DNA of 64,000 bases from Paraburkholderia sp. PGU19 (GTDB lineage Bacteria; Pseudomonadota; Gammaproteobacteria; Burkholderiales; Burkholderiaceae). The stretch's first letter is position 1, and every line of letters begins with the position of its first letter. Where the stretch lies: contig NZ_AP023182.1 of the NCBI RefSeq assembly GCF_013426915.1, positions 1,240,001 through 1,304,000 on the forward strand. The letters run 5' to 3'. This document shows positions 45,181 to 53,869 of this stretch, piece after piece. The notes under the pieces were generated by a model that was given only the letters and a program-made list of their open reading frames with translations, ran no database searches and was not told the origin of the DNA. Position numbers and translations under genes: made by a program.

Positions 45181-45572
45181 GATCGCACACTCTTGAGCAC
45201 CGTACGCAGCGTTTCGGCGTCAACTACACCATCGACCTTGATCACCGCCCGGCCAATTCGAACTTCAATTGTGCCGATGGTCCGGGTTGGCTTCACCGTC
45301 TCCGGTTCGACCGAAGATGTAGGCGTGATGGCGACCGGCGCGTCGCTCACGACCGTCACCGGAACAAGTTCGGTCGTCCCGGCAGCTTGCTCCGCACGGT
45401 AACGCCACCGCCACTTGAACAACATGTTCGCGTTGATGCCATGTTCCCGGGCGAGTTTCGAAACAGAGACGCCTGGTTCACATGCAGCCGCGGCCAGGCG
45501 ACGTCGAAACTCGGGGCTATGGTTCGGGCTGCCTTTACGTGTTCCCGACGCTGGCTTCTCTTCTGATCCCAA
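45177..45572 (-). CDS. tnpA: IS66 TnpA accessory protein (HTH)
   Basis: 131-residue IS66 Orf1 with a transposase-8-like helix-turn-helix: HSPEFRRRLAAAACEPGVSV SKLAREHGINANMLFKWRW, followed by a basic linker and the C-terminal IGTIEVRIGRAVIKVDG. It binds element ends or assists TnpC by analogy. Confidence 0.93.
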   Translation of the reverse strand: MGSEEKPASGTRKGSPNHSPEFRRRLAAAACEPGVSVSKLAREHGINANMLFKWRWRYRAEQAAGTTELVPVTVVSDAPVAITPTSSVEPETVKPTRTIGTIEVRIGRAVIKVDGVVDAETLRTVLKSVRS

Positions 45573-45659
45573 AATGGTTCCCGCTACTCAAAATGGTGGG
45601 AACCACTTTGGCGTCTCCGATTGCACAGATCAAGACGGCCGCGCCGCGACGCTTACTGC

Positions 45660-45755
45660 GATTTCGCGCGGCTCGCCTCATCGCACGTACTTGATCTTAT
45701 GGCGTTTTTCAGAGATAACCGCCATTTTCGGCACGAAAAGTACGGTTACCCCTGG
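45660..45755 (+). repeat. 96-bp boundary repeat of module A, left copy
   Basis: Matches the complement of 50870-50965 with 5 differences in 96. The inner part contains a dyad: arms GGTAACCGTACTTTTCG and CGAAAATGGCGGTTATC (read on the minus strand) around TGC, 13 of 17 positions pairing. Such inverted arms round a short centre resemble tyrosine-recombinase core sites. The 36-nt motif shared with other boundaries occupies 45717-45752. Confidence 0.85.
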
Positions 45756-45780
45756 CTGGCCCAGCAACCCTAAGCCGCGA

Positions 45781-45817
45781 CATAAACGGAGGAGGCGAAG
45801 GCCTCCTCCTTATGCCG
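45781..45817. terminator. Strong hairpin, probable bidirectional terminator
   Basis: GGAGGAGGC / GCCTCCTCC stem (9 bp) with GAAG loop, extended by CATAA / TTATG outside. It lies just past the stop of the minus-strand gene at 45847 and just inside the module boundary, so it may insulate the module. The T-tract is weak. Confidence 0.55.
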
Positions 45818-45846
45818 TTTGTCGCGCTACTTACTGTACGGTGGGA

Positions 45847-46866
45847 CTAGACAGTCTTGTACTTCTCAAGCGCGTCAGATACCTGCTTGACCGTCTGTGC
45901 GTGAGCTTTTAATTCGGCCTCACGTCGAAGCGCATCGAGAATCACTTGACGTTGGCCTTCAAGGTCGGCGCGGAAATGCTCTTCGGCATGATCGTCGTCG
46001 TGTCCAATTCGGGGGTACCACGGTGCGCGGAGATTCTCATCCCCACTCACTGTGACCTTGATCCCGCCGTCGAGCGTTCCGGCAGCATTGGCGTAGTCCA
46101 CGATCACACGGTCGTTTGGGCTATGATCGGGATCGTGACCATGTCCAGTGTATTGGTGAACGTAGATCAGCCACCAGCGATTGAGGTAGCTGTTGAGTTC
46201 AGCGTTCTTGTGAATGGCTTGCGTCGCGACGACATTGCGGGCGTTTTCTATCGAACCAGCCGTATTGACATCGAGTGCCGGGGCAAAGTACGCCTCCACG
46301 GCTTTACGCGCGAAAGTGCTCGCTTCACCCGCTGGCCGCCCCGTCACGCGGAGCAAAAGCAGCTTCGTGAGCACGCCGACTACCACGCCGCTATACGGAT
46401 CGAATCCAAACTTCTTCCAGTTCATCAATTGCCACAACGGCACATCCATCTCGTCCATGATTCGAACAAGCCGTTGGACGGTGTCTTTGTCAGGCTGCTT
46501 CGCTGATGAAGGAACTCCTGCAAGAATTTGCTCAACGGTCTTTCGACGCGCATTAATCTCGCCTTCGAACAGATCGACGCTTTCCTTGGTAATTCGCTCG
46601 TCGATGTAGCCACGCAATCGTTGTATCTCAAGAATGACAACATCCAGCTTTCTCGATATTTCGTCGAGTTTGTCAGATACGTGATTCTGCCAGTCTGCGA
46701 AGTTATGCTTGTCTATCGCTTCCAAAGCAGCTTGTACTGCCGCGACAACCACAGGGGCAATCAGCACTCGTGGTTCTCGTCGCACACCGCTCGGAACTTG
46801 CATACTGCAACTGACAGTGAGAGATTCCGACGTCGTATTCAAATCCTTCTGGGCGAATTCGGCCAC
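45847..46866 (-). CDS. Unknown 339-residue protein of module A
   Basis: Starts at GTG 46866 with GGAG eight bases upstream. The N-terminal third has a coiled-coil/helical region (WQNHVSDKLDEISRKLDVVI LEIQRLRGYIDERI), the centre is helical with FGFDPYSGVVVGVLTKLLLL (possible membrane-associated hydrophobic stretch), and the C-terminus is a charged helix (QRQVILDALRREAELKAHAQ). No family recognised. It is the outermost gene on the left of the module, ending 29 bp from the hairpin. Confidence 0.65.
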   Translation of the reverse strand: MAEFAQKDLNTTSESLTVSCSMQVPSGVRREPRVLIAPVVVAAVQAALEAIDKHNFADWQNHVSDKLDEISRKLDVVILEIQRLRGYIDERITKESVDLFEGEINARRKTVEQILAGVPSSAKQPDKDTVQRLVRIMDEMDVPLWQLMNWKKFGFDPYSGVVVGVLTKLLLLRVTGRPAGEASTFARKAVEAYFAPALDVNTAGSIENARNVVATQAIHKNAELNSYLNRWWLIYVHQYTGHGHDPDHSPNDRVIVDYANAAGTLDGGIKVTVSGDENLRAPWYPRIGHDDDHAEEHFRADLEGQRQVILDALRREAELKAHAQTVKQVSDALEKYKTV

Positions 46867-47344
46867 GATTCAGTCTCCGGAAAATTGGAAGTTTTCTATC
46901 CGAAATCAAATTTCAAACGATGTAACTCGAGCCGGATGTCTTGGCTGTCCTCCTTTTTTGTCCCGATCTGCGCCCTCTTCGACAAACCGATACCTCACCT
47001 TTCAATACGAAAACGCGAGCCATGTTTGTGCCATTTGATTTCACAGTCCGTGCGGTTTCGCACAGATGCGCAAAGTTTGTGTTTTGTCGCCTCGAAGCAG
47101 CCCGACGATGTACTCTGTGTCGTCACCTTCATCGACGCGCCCTTCGGGGAGCGTTATCGTTTGAGCGTTTAAATTCGGCGGTTGACGTTCGCAATGCTTG
47201 TTGCGACGCGAGAACCGAGAAGCCTCAATCTCTGCGGGCGTCTGGCTTCGACCAGGCGCAGCCAGCCATCTTGATCGAAAGCTGTTGTTCGCGAGCCGTC
47301 ATTCACGGTAAATTGATCTCCAGACCAACAAGACGGAAACCGAA
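46867..47344. other. 478-bp divergent intergenic region
   Basis: Lies between the minus-strand gene at 46866 and the plus-strand gene at 47345, so it should carry both promoters. No gene or clear operator seen. Confidence 0.4.
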
Positions 47345-47716
47345 ATGACCGACGATGGGTCCGACCTACCTGAAAATCCCGCGATTGCTGCGCTTCGAAG
47401 AAACGCTGAACGCTACCGGATGCTGATGGCGAAGTGGGATGAGCACAAAGGCCGCCTAGCGCAATTCAAGGAAGAGCACGCGCCAGAAGTCACCGACCTG
47501 TGGGCATTCGCTGAGAGCAACTTAGAACCTGATGTATCGGAGTCTGCTGAGATCCGGGCGCTCCGGAAAGATTCGGAGCGATATCAAATGCTGATGATGA
47601 TACGCCCCGGCGATTGGTCATCACTGATAGACCGCACACCTAAAGAGGTGCAAAGCATCCTTGACGGGATGATTGCGATCGAGCGCCCAGTCGATTATCG
47701 GTACCCTTCCGACTAA
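47345..47716 (+). CDS. Phage-like small protein with internal duplication
   Basis: 123 residues in which NPAIAALRRNAERYRMLMAK (residues ~11-30) recurs as SAEIRALRKDSERYQMLMMI (~66-85). The ALRxxxERYxML motif is known to me from small phage and plasmid proteins of unknown function (as DAERYRWLR). The end (IDRTPKEVQSILDGMIAIER) fits the same type. It may have arisen by tandem duplication of one motif unit. Confidence 0.6.
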   Translation: MTDDGSDLPENPAIAALRRNAERYRMLMAKWDEHKGRLAQFKEEHAPEVTDLWAFAESNLEPDVSESAEIRALRKDSERYQMLMMIRPGDWSSLIDRTPKEVQSILDGMIAIERPVDYRYPSD

Positions 47717-47881
47717 ACCCGCGGCCCTGTCAACCTAGGAGCAGTCGGATTGTTGGGGGCGATCGCGGACCTCACTTACAGCATGCGGACGCCACGAAAA
47801 GCAGCCGCCGGAGCTGTTACTGAATCTGCATAGGGCGTCGGATACAAGGCAATCGCGACCGGCTGAAAAAGTGCGCTTGCC
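47717..47881. other. Intergenic between convergent genes, no gene seen
   Basis: Nothing supported. Confidence 0.4.
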
Positions 47882-49069
47882 TTACTCCCTGTCGTAAGTG
47901 TCATAGTTGTCGGGATCGCTCATCCAGTCCGGTTCGATGTCACTAAGTTCAATGTGGTGTGTTTGCGGAAGAATCTCGATCGCCTCAATCTCTAGGCGCT
48001 CGGGAATCTGTCCACCGAGCGTGACGATTGCTTCAACGTTGATGCGTTCTTCAGTGACAATGTGGCCGCTTCCCATCGACATATACTCCCGGTCGATGCC
48101 GTCCCATTTGCGAAACCTAAAGTAGCTGCTCACCTCCGCGACCGCGGTTGCCGCGATCTGCACAAAAACCTTTCCATCACCATAGTCAACGGCCTCAAAT
48201 GTTTGTTTGGCCCATTCTGGGTCGGGCAACTCGACATCGATAAAGTGTGCCGCCACCCCCTCTGGCTCCAACTCGAACTGCGAGTCCGCATCGACTTCAA
48301 ATTCAACTTTGTCGTCTTGACCGTCAAGCGCCTGTAACAACGCTCGTTGCAGACCAACCGAATCGCCTTCGTTGAGTAGTTCGGCGAGCCGACGAGCAGC
48401 ATAACTGGCAGTCTGATCCTGGAACCCACTAAGGGCATCGGCGAGATCACGGACCGCGACGAGCCGTGGGCTCGTCGCACAGTAACGGACCCAATCAGGA
48501 TCATTTGAGACTACCAGCACCTTGCGCTCTTGCTGTTCAGCCCAGCGCTCCAAGGTCAGCAGCGCAACCGCATCCGGAAACTCATGCTTCTTTGGACCGC
48601 TCGCGGCGAAGGGCGCCTGCGCACCGAAGTACCGCAGCATCACTTGGTCCAGCGTCACATGGTCGCTCGCTTGAAGAACCACGGCGCCCGTGCGCTCAAT
48701 CCACCCCGCGAGGCGCTGGCTGGCAATTTCGGCGGCGGCTGCCGGATCGGCGATCTGCTCCAGTAGTTGCGTTGCCGGCTTCGCATCGCCGACAAGCGAC
48801 AGCAGCTTCGCGTGGTCTATCAGACGCATCGCGCGTTTGAGCTTACCCTGTGCTTCGCTCGCGGCTTGGAGTAAATGTGCCTCGATCTCACCGGCGATCA
48901 CATCTGGCATCAACACGGAGATCTCGCTGTCGGCAAACTGGGCCACGCGCCGCAGCAATCCCACTTCCAGAGTCAGCTGCTTAGCATCGAAGACCTCTGT
49001 ATCGAGCGCGATTGCGCCGATCTCGTTCGCTTCGATCTGTTGACGGATCGCTTCGTCCATGACTGTCAT
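47882..49069 (-). CDS. PIN-domain protein (DUF4935-like), candidate RNase effector
   Basis: The 395-residue protein has a PIN-type nuclease layout in its first 200 residues: IALDTEVFD (Asp23), IAGEIEAHLL (Glu61), KKHEFPDAVALLTLERWAEQ (Asp166) and VLVVSNDPDW (Asp190/192), the acidic quartet of PIN ribonucleases. A separate C-terminal half (~200-395) is acidic and beta-rich (GDGKVFVQIAATAVAEVSSY, INVEAIVTLGGQIPERLEIE) and unrecognised. It is divergent from the Abi_C gene 206 bp away. PIN domains occur in toxins and defence effectors, so a joint system is plausible but unproven. Confidence 0.78.
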   Translation of the reverse strand: MTVMDEAIRQQIEANEIGAIALDTEVFDAKQLTLEVGLLRRVAQFADSEISVLMPDVIAGEIEAHLLQAASEAQGKLKRAMRLIDHAKLLSLVGDAKPATQLLEQIADPAAAAEIASQRLAGWIERTGAVVLQASDHVTLDQVMLRYFGAQAPFAASGPKKHEFPDAVALLTLERWAEQQERKVLVVSNDPDWVRYCATSPRLVAVRDLADALSGFQDQTASYAARRLAELLNEGDSVGLQRALLQALDGQDDKVEFEVDADSQFELEPEGVAAHFIDVELPDPEWAKQTFEAVDYGDGKVFVQIAATAVAEVSSYFRFRKWDGIDREYMSMGSGHIVTEERINVEAIVTLGGQIPERLEIEAIEILPQTHHIELSDIEPDWMSDPDNYDTYDRE

Positions 49070-49275
49070 TTGAGAGATGGGTGGATGCTATCGATTCTCG
49101 CATACCAATGTGGACGGATTTGAACTCTGGCCGTCGCACCGGCGATTGGGTCAATTCACAACCACGCCGCCCCGAAGATTGCAGAACCGGGAAGATGCGC
49201 GGCACTTGGTCGTCCCTATTGGCGACACTTACAATTGCTTCTGGACCAGCCCGGCAGAGGACAAAGAGCAACGAC
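49070..49275. promoter_or_regulatory. Shared divergent promoter region of PIN and Abi_C genes
   Basis: 206 bp between two divergent starts. Both genes must be transcribed from here, which allows joint control. I could not identify firm -35/-10 pairs or an operator. An upstream in-frame ATG at 49081 exists for the Abi_C gene but the intervening sequence is not protein-like. Confidence 0.4.
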
Positions 49276-50067
49276 ATGGCAACCCTTTCATCGATCGAAA
49301 AACGCAAACTCGAGCGTCTCCTCGGCATGAGCAGCGGATACGTACTCGACTTCTCCGACCGAACGTTCTCCATCTTCTTCGAAGAGCACACTGGGCTGGA
49401 TATAGACAACGCTAAGTACCGGATCAACCTCAGTTCAGGCTCAAAGGCCAACCGGCTGCGAGGCTTCTGGAGCATTGAACCGGACCACGTCGTCGCCAAG
49501 GTGCTGCTCGCGATGATCGAACACGCGAACGAGTACCAGTGCTTTCCGTCGGAGGTGGATGACGCCTTGCTCGCGGAAGTGCAGCAGATCATTGCACGGC
49601 TCAACCAGAACCCGTCGAGCCCGGTCCCTGAGGTCGATGCCTTTACCGCGAGCGTGAACGACCTCGACTTCGAAGCCGCGGCCAAACACATCCGCACGGC
49701 GATAGAACACAACGAGCCGGCCACTGCTTTGGATCGCTTGCACGTGTTCGCCATGAAGTTCCTGCGCACCCACTGCGAACGGCGCGGCATCGAGGTCAAT
49801 CGGGACAAGCCGCTTCACAGCTTGATGGGCGAGTATGTGAAAGCTTTGCGAGGCGCCGGCCTTCTTGAGTCGGAGATGACCGATCGGATCTTGCGCAGTA
49901 GCATCAGCGTCCTCGAAGCGTTCAACGACGTGCGCAACAACAAGAGCCTGGCGCACGACAATCCCATCCTAAACCACGCCGAAGCGCTATTGATATTCAG
50001 CCACATCGGTGCGTCGATCCGATTCATCCGGGCGCTGGAAGGGCGAGCGACGGGGAACGCACGGTGA
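49276..50067 (+). CDS. Abortive infection family protein (Abi_C domain)
   Basis: From ATG 49276 (MATLSSIEKRKLERLLGMSS) the protein has 263 residues. The N-terminal ~100 residues contain GMSSGYVLDFSDRTFSIFF, typical of the AbiJ-NTD-like module. The C-terminal Abi_C domain shows VNRDKPLHSLMGEYVKALR, FNDVRNNKSLAHDN (R-x4-H-like HEPN motif, RNNKSLAH) and LLIFSHIGASIRFIRAL. HEPN-type Abi_C proteins are RNA-targeting effectors in phage defence. It is divergent from the PIN gene inside module A. Confidence 0.85.
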   Translation: MATLSSIEKRKLERLLGMSSGYVLDFSDRTFSIFFEEHTGLDIDNAKYRINLSSGSKANRLRGFWSIEPDHVVAKVLLAMIEHANEYQCFPSEVDDALLAEVQQIIARLNQNPSSPVPEVDAFTASVNDLDFEAAAKHIRTAIEHNEPATALDRLHVFAMKFLRTHCERRGIEVNRDKPLHSLMGEYVKALRGAGLLESEMTDRILRSSISVLEAFNDVRNNKSLAHDNPILNHAEALLIFSHIGASIRFIRALEGRATGNAR

Positions 50068-50323
50068 CGGATAGGAAAACAACTGGGCGCCACGATTTCC
50101 ACGCCGGTTGGCCCGTGCCGGATGCGTACCTCTTGGAACTGGGCCGACTGCTGTCCGACGCGGTCGGCAAAACCCCCAATGGTCAGCCATCGCGTCGACG
50201 ATCTAACGCCCCTTAAGGCGGTCACGTGCCTGAGCGGCATTGAGTGTCAGGCTGGCCACCATTGTCGATACGAGCGCGACCGTCGCAAGATGCTGATGGA
50301 AGCGCGCTCGTCCCGTAACGGCT
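50068..50323. other. Intergenic, no gene seen
   Basis: 256 bp between convergent genes; nothing supported. Confidence 0.4.
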
Positions 50324-50662
50324 TCAAAGCCCTTGAATAATCACCGCCCGCTTCGTATCGTACTCATCCTTCGAAATCAGGCCGCGCTTGAAAAGGTCGT
50401 TAAGATCCGACAAGCGCTGGGTGTTGCTTGCGGGCGCCGCATCGACAGTCCGCGTCGGGCATGCTTTTGCGCAAAGATGCATGGCATCCGTGCATTGGTG
50501 CTGCGCCTGAAGCGGGAAGAGAGTGAACTTGCCGAGGCATTCCGAATAACGGGCAGTGCAGGCCTGTGCGCAACCTGGTTCGAGTTGGCTGGTATCGATA
50601 TCTGAAACGCTTGCGCATCCTCCGAGGACTAAGATGGAAGCAAGAAGCGCGGCTCGAATCAT
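50324..50662 (-). CDS. Small lipoprotein with C-terminal SHOCT motif
   Basis: 112 residues. A type II signal peptide (MIRAALLASILVLGGCAS, lipobox LGGC, Cys16) is followed by a Cys-rich region (CAQACTARYSECLGKF, CTDAMHLCAKACP) likely held by disulfides, and the C-terminal SHOCT-type segment LSDLNDLFKRGLISKDEYDT. It would be anchored in the periplasm or outer membrane. It is the rightmost gene of module A. Confidence 0.8.
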   Translation of the reverse strand: MIRAALLASILVLGGCASVSDIDTSQLEPGCAQACTARYSECLGKFTLFPLQAQHQCTDAMHLCAKACPTRTVDAAPASNTQRLSDLNDLFKRGLISKDEYDTKRAVIIQGL

Positions 50663-50869
50663 TTGGTTTCCCCGGAATTTGGCTTTATGGGTTGGCGTGT
50701 TGCTGGCGGATTATCGCCGCCTGGCTTCTGACGCGAGTTTAATACAACGCGGGCGTGCCGGGCCTGCGGCTATCGTGGCGACAAGGTTGTCTTGTCGAAC
50801 ACACCCAAACAACTACTTCGCGACCAGTTGACCGCAGTCGACCCCAAATTGCCGTTCAGGCTCACGTAA

Positions 50870-50965
50870 CCAGGGGTAACCGTAGTTTTCGTGCCGAAAA
50901 TGGCGGTTAGCTATGAAAAACGCCATAATATCAAGTACTTGCGATGAGGCGAGCCGCGCGAAATC
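50870..50965 (-). repeat. 96-bp boundary repeat of module A, right copy (inverted)
   Basis: Inverted match to 45660-45755 at 91 of 96 positions; 36-nt core motif at 50873-50908. Together they enclose 45756-50869. Confidence 0.85.
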
Positions 50966-51007
50966 CCAAGGCGGCAAAGCCTTGCTGCACGCGGTTCGGC
51001 CCCCAGG

Positions 51008-51043
51008 AACTGCCAGATATCGCACCAAAAGTACGCTTACCCC
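51008..51043 (-). repeat. Orphan copy of the 36-nt boundary motif
   Basis: Read on the minus strand it has GGGGTAAGCGTACTTTT then GGTGC...TGGCAGTT, sharing GGGGT, CGT, TTTT, GTGC and TGGC-GTT with the other four copies but differing from both pairs. It has no partner in the window and ends at the base before the module B repeat. Confidence 0.65.
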
Positions 51044-51104
51044 ATCTAAAAATCGTTTTCTGCTGCGAACCGCCAGAAAATGCACGAAAAGGACGAACAC
51101 CCCC
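51044..51104 (+). repeat. 61-bp boundary repeat of module B, left copy
   Basis: Inverted match to 55136-55196 with one difference in 61. Contains the 36-nt motif at 51068-51103. On the plus strand it also contains ATGCACGAAAAGGACGAACA, the same start-codon sequence used by the gene at the other end, but here the frame closes after 13 codons. Confidence 0.85.
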
Positions 51105-51329
51105 TTTACCGGTGTGCCTGAGCGGGAAGTTTGGAAGTTTCGCGACGCACCACGATAGACACAACATTGCTTTTGTGAGCGGACATGGTTGTGCGCTGCA
51201 GGCGATCCGGGTCGGCGGGTTGGCTACGTTGATCGTCAGCTTGTCACCGCCCGGCGTGCCTTGCATTCACGCCGGAGGTTGCGCAGGCTTACCCGACACG
51301 GAAGCCGATTCCGGCAGATATATGATCGG
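51105..51329. other. Intergenic, no gene seen
   Basis: Between the module B left repeat and the lipoprotein gene's stop. Confidence 0.4.
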
Positions 51330-53066
51330 TCATTGGCAAGTCATCACTGCAGTGACGACTGTCGACAGAATCTCTTGTCCGCTGCTATCCAGGAGCCATG
51401 CATCTCTGATGATCGGGAGTGTAGGGGCCGCTTGGGGTGGCCCATAGTTGAAGGCACTCCAACTTGTCGTCTCTGGATCCGTGGCGGCCCGCTGACATGT
51501 TGGCATTCCAATGTAATAAGTTGGGGTTCCATGACCACCGCTCGGCAATACTGCCGGGCTCCACGCTGAACACGCGATCGCGAGGCTTCCAGGTAATCCG
51601 TCCACCCCCCCTTGATAGTCCTGCTGATCTGCGAAAACATACGTTCCCACCGGGCCTGTCGCGGTTCCGTTTTGCTGTACATATACGAGCGGTGCGGTGA
51701 TCCCATTGAACGTTGCTGTTGTGTTCGTGCAAGTCGCCGATGAAACGACCAACTGCGTGTTGTTGCAGCCGGTGGATCCGGTGATCTGAAGAGCGGGAAG
51801 AATCTTCAAGGGCGCCGATCCGAGTGACACGATGGGATTACCAAGGAGACTTTCCTCCAGCACAGTGTCAACCCGCGGACTCATCGAGTATTGCAGACAA
51901 GCGGTAGTGGCGGGAGGTGCCTCAGAGACCGACAAAGAGCCGTATTCACCCAAGGTGCCGAAAACGCCCACCGACAAGATCCGGTCGTCTGTCAAAGGCC
52001 ACCCGACAGCAACACTGATGGCAGACGCGACGGGTGTCGGAGTCGAAGTCAACGCTAGCTCAGCACCTGACTTAATGCCAATAAAGGCGTTATTCATTTG
52101 AGCGGTAAAGGCTGTCGTCGTCGAAATGGTCGCAGTGGGGGTTTCCAGCGATCCCACGAAACTGAACGCTCCGTTGGTGTAGGGAAACGAGCCGGTGACT
52201 CCCACGCCCGCGTTATATAACGGCAATCCATAAGACAGATAAAAAGGTATGCCAATGCTTACGAAACCCAGAGTAAACTGGATCGGCACTCGTATGCGCG
52301 CGAAAGGCAAGTTGCCGGTTAAGGTTGCAGCGGTGTTCTGTCCGGTCGAAACTCCTCCTGAGAGCGTGACATAGGGCGTCGCTTGAAACGAGGCAAGAGA
52401 CTGGGTCTGGTTCCCCTTGTTGAGATTCACGGATGAAAAAGAGATGTCCTTGATGCCAACGGTACCGGAGATTACGACACCCGGCTGGATTATCTCGTTC
52501 GCAGTGCACGATACCGTCGTCGAGCCATTTGCCGATGCGTCGTTCTGTACGACCTTGCACTTACCTAAAGTCACTGTCGATTTGTTTGTCGATCTGATGC
52601 TCGAGTTGATGATGGACGGTGTTTGATTGGTGTTGTTCGCGTCGGCGACTACCATCCTGGCAAGGTTTGCGTCGTCAATTGTTATATCGCCAGTCACAGC
52701 AATCTGAGAAAGGACCTCGCCAAGCTCGGCGTCCCGCGTTGTGACGGCGAAAGGATTGGTGGAGGTTATCGACGTTACTACATACGGTCGATCTTCCCAC
52801 GTAAAGACGCTGTTGACGCCGAACCCAGAAGGAGGTGAGGAAATCTGGAAGGACGTTTTGCCCGTTTGCTGGATCGCATTATCAGCAAATTGCGTGACGT
52901 TCGGTTGAAAGGTTTTTTGAACCGTAGCGTTTCCTACAGCGGTCGTCACCGTAACGGCAGACGAACTTGTGGCACTCGCACCAGAACTATCTCCACCGCC
53001 ACCGCAGGAATAAAGAAGAGGAATTGCGCAGACTGCCGCGAACAGCCGGATGGAGACTTTGTTCAT
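51330..53066 (-). CDS. Large Ser/Thr/Gly-rich lipoprotein
   Basis: 578 residues from ATG 53066, preceded by GAGGGAG. The signal peptide is type II: MNKVSIRLFAAVCAIPLLYS then Cys21-GGGG, a glycine linker common in Burkholderia surface lipoproteins. The mature part is beta-rich and low in charge (AVTVTTAVGNATVQKTF, TVGIKDISFSSVNLNKG, FSFVGSLETPTATISTTTAF) with a Cys-containing C-terminal third (TACLQYSM, TGCNNTQLVVSSATCTNTTA). I infer an exported, probably outer-membrane-anchored protein. No enzyme motif is visible; an adhesin or surface layer role is only a guess. Confidence 0.75.
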   Translation of the reverse strand: MNKVSIRLFAAVCAIPLLYSCGGGGDSSGASATSSSAVTVTTAVGNATVQKTFQPNVTQFADNAIQQTGKTSFQISSPPSGFGVNSVFTWEDRPYVVTSITSTNPFAVTTRDAELGEVLSQIAVTGDITIDDANLARMVVADANNTNQTPSIINSSIRSTNKSTVTLGKCKVVQNDASANGSTTVSCTANEIIQPGVVISGTVGIKDISFSSVNLNKGNQTQSLASFQATPYVTLSGGVSTGQNTAATLTGNLPFARIRVPIQFTLGFVSIGIPFYLSYGLPLYNAGVGVTGSFPYTNGAFSFVGSLETPTATISTTTAFTAQMNNAFIGIKSGAELALTSTPTPVASAISVAVGWPLTDDRILSVGVFGTLGEYGSLSVSEAPPATTACLQYSMSPRVDTVLEESLLGNPIVSLGSAPLKILPALQITGSTGCNNTQLVVSSATCTNTTATFNGITAPLVYVQQNGTATGPVGTYVFADQQDYQGGVDGLPGSLAIACSAWSPAVLPSGGHGTPTYYIGMPTCQRAATDPETTSWSAFNYGPPQAAPTLPIIRDAWLLDSSGQEILSTVVTAVMTCQ

Positions 53067-53572
53067 TTGAAACTCCCTCTAGCCTTCTGAAAGCGCATTA
53101 GCTACAAGCTACGGGTTGTTCCGCCGAAAAAATAGAAAGTGCCTTTCTCTAGATCTGAAATGAGCCCTGTTAGAAGCCTGGAGCCTGTCCCGATACGCGG
53201 GGGCCCCAATAGCCGTTGATGACCTTTGAGCACGTATTTGGTTTTAGTCCGCGCGCTGATCGCCGTATGGGAGCGGCCAGGGCGCTTTTGGGAGACTCCA
53301 GGGCAGCGTGGACGCGCAACAAGCGCAATCCCCACCGAGAGATGGCAACTGAAACGCCGAATGCGCGAGTAGTGCGGCGTCGCCATCATGGAGTCTCCTC
53401 GACGAGTTTCCAACGGTCGAGTTACAACAATGTAGGTGGGCCGCTTTACAACAAGCTTTACCGCGCGCGAATTCAAGGCGAATTCCATGTGTGTGTGAAG
53501 CGCCCCATACGCTGATCTGTAGCAGCTGACTTAAAAGCGCGACTTTTCTCACGATTGCATGCTAGATTCCGC
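53067..53572. other. 506-bp stretch without a supported gene
   Basis: Contains the lipoprotein promoter. Other frames have poor composition. Confidence 0.4.
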
Positions 53573-53869
53573 CTACAAAATCGGGGAGAAGGCATGCGAA
53601 CATTCGAAAGCGTAGTAGATGAAGCCCCGCTCGTCGTCAGCCCGCCAGAGGCCGTGGTTTAGTATCTCGAAACCTGAGGGCCTGCCTTGACTGCCAACGG
53701 GTACCATTCCCTCGACACCGTATTTGCGAACCTCCTGAAAGACCAACACGCCGAGCCCGACAACGCCGCTAGCGTACACAAGCGTCTCAGTATCATCGAA
53801 CGAATCATGCAGCCACGTCTTGCGCTCGGTTAGTGGCTCCTCTCTGTCGGCATCGCCCGACTCCATCAT
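53573..53869 (-). CDS. 98-residue hypothetical protein, possibly a fragment
   Basis: From ATG 53869 (MMESGDADREEPLTERKTWL) the product contains a moderately hydrophobic stretch (VYASGVVGLGVLVFQEV) and ends IYYAFECSHAFSPIL. Composition is protein-like. The frame is open 22 codons further upstream to a GTG at 53935. No family recognised. Confidence 0.4.
   Translation of the reverse strand: MMESGDADREEPLTERKTWLHDSFDDTETLVYASGVVGLGVLVFQEVRKYGVEGMVPVGSQGRPSGFEILNHGLWRADDERGFIYYAFECSHAFSPIL

Larger units (their letters stand above)
43727..45656 (-). mobile_element. IS66-family element, truncated in tnpC by the ISKra4 boundary
   Basis: Contains tnpA, tnpB and the first ~70% of tnpC in normal order. 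The intact outer end is at 45656, reading GTAAGCGTCGCGGCG inwards, typical of IS66 ends. The other end is missing. It lies 3 bp from the 96-bp repeat of module A. Confidence 0.85.

Noticed and set aside
50813..51100. Minus-strand frame starting MFVLFVHFLAVRSRKRF
   Set aside because: The same start appears at the other module B repeat in the opposite direction; it is translated repeat sequence running through the region between the modules, not a gene.
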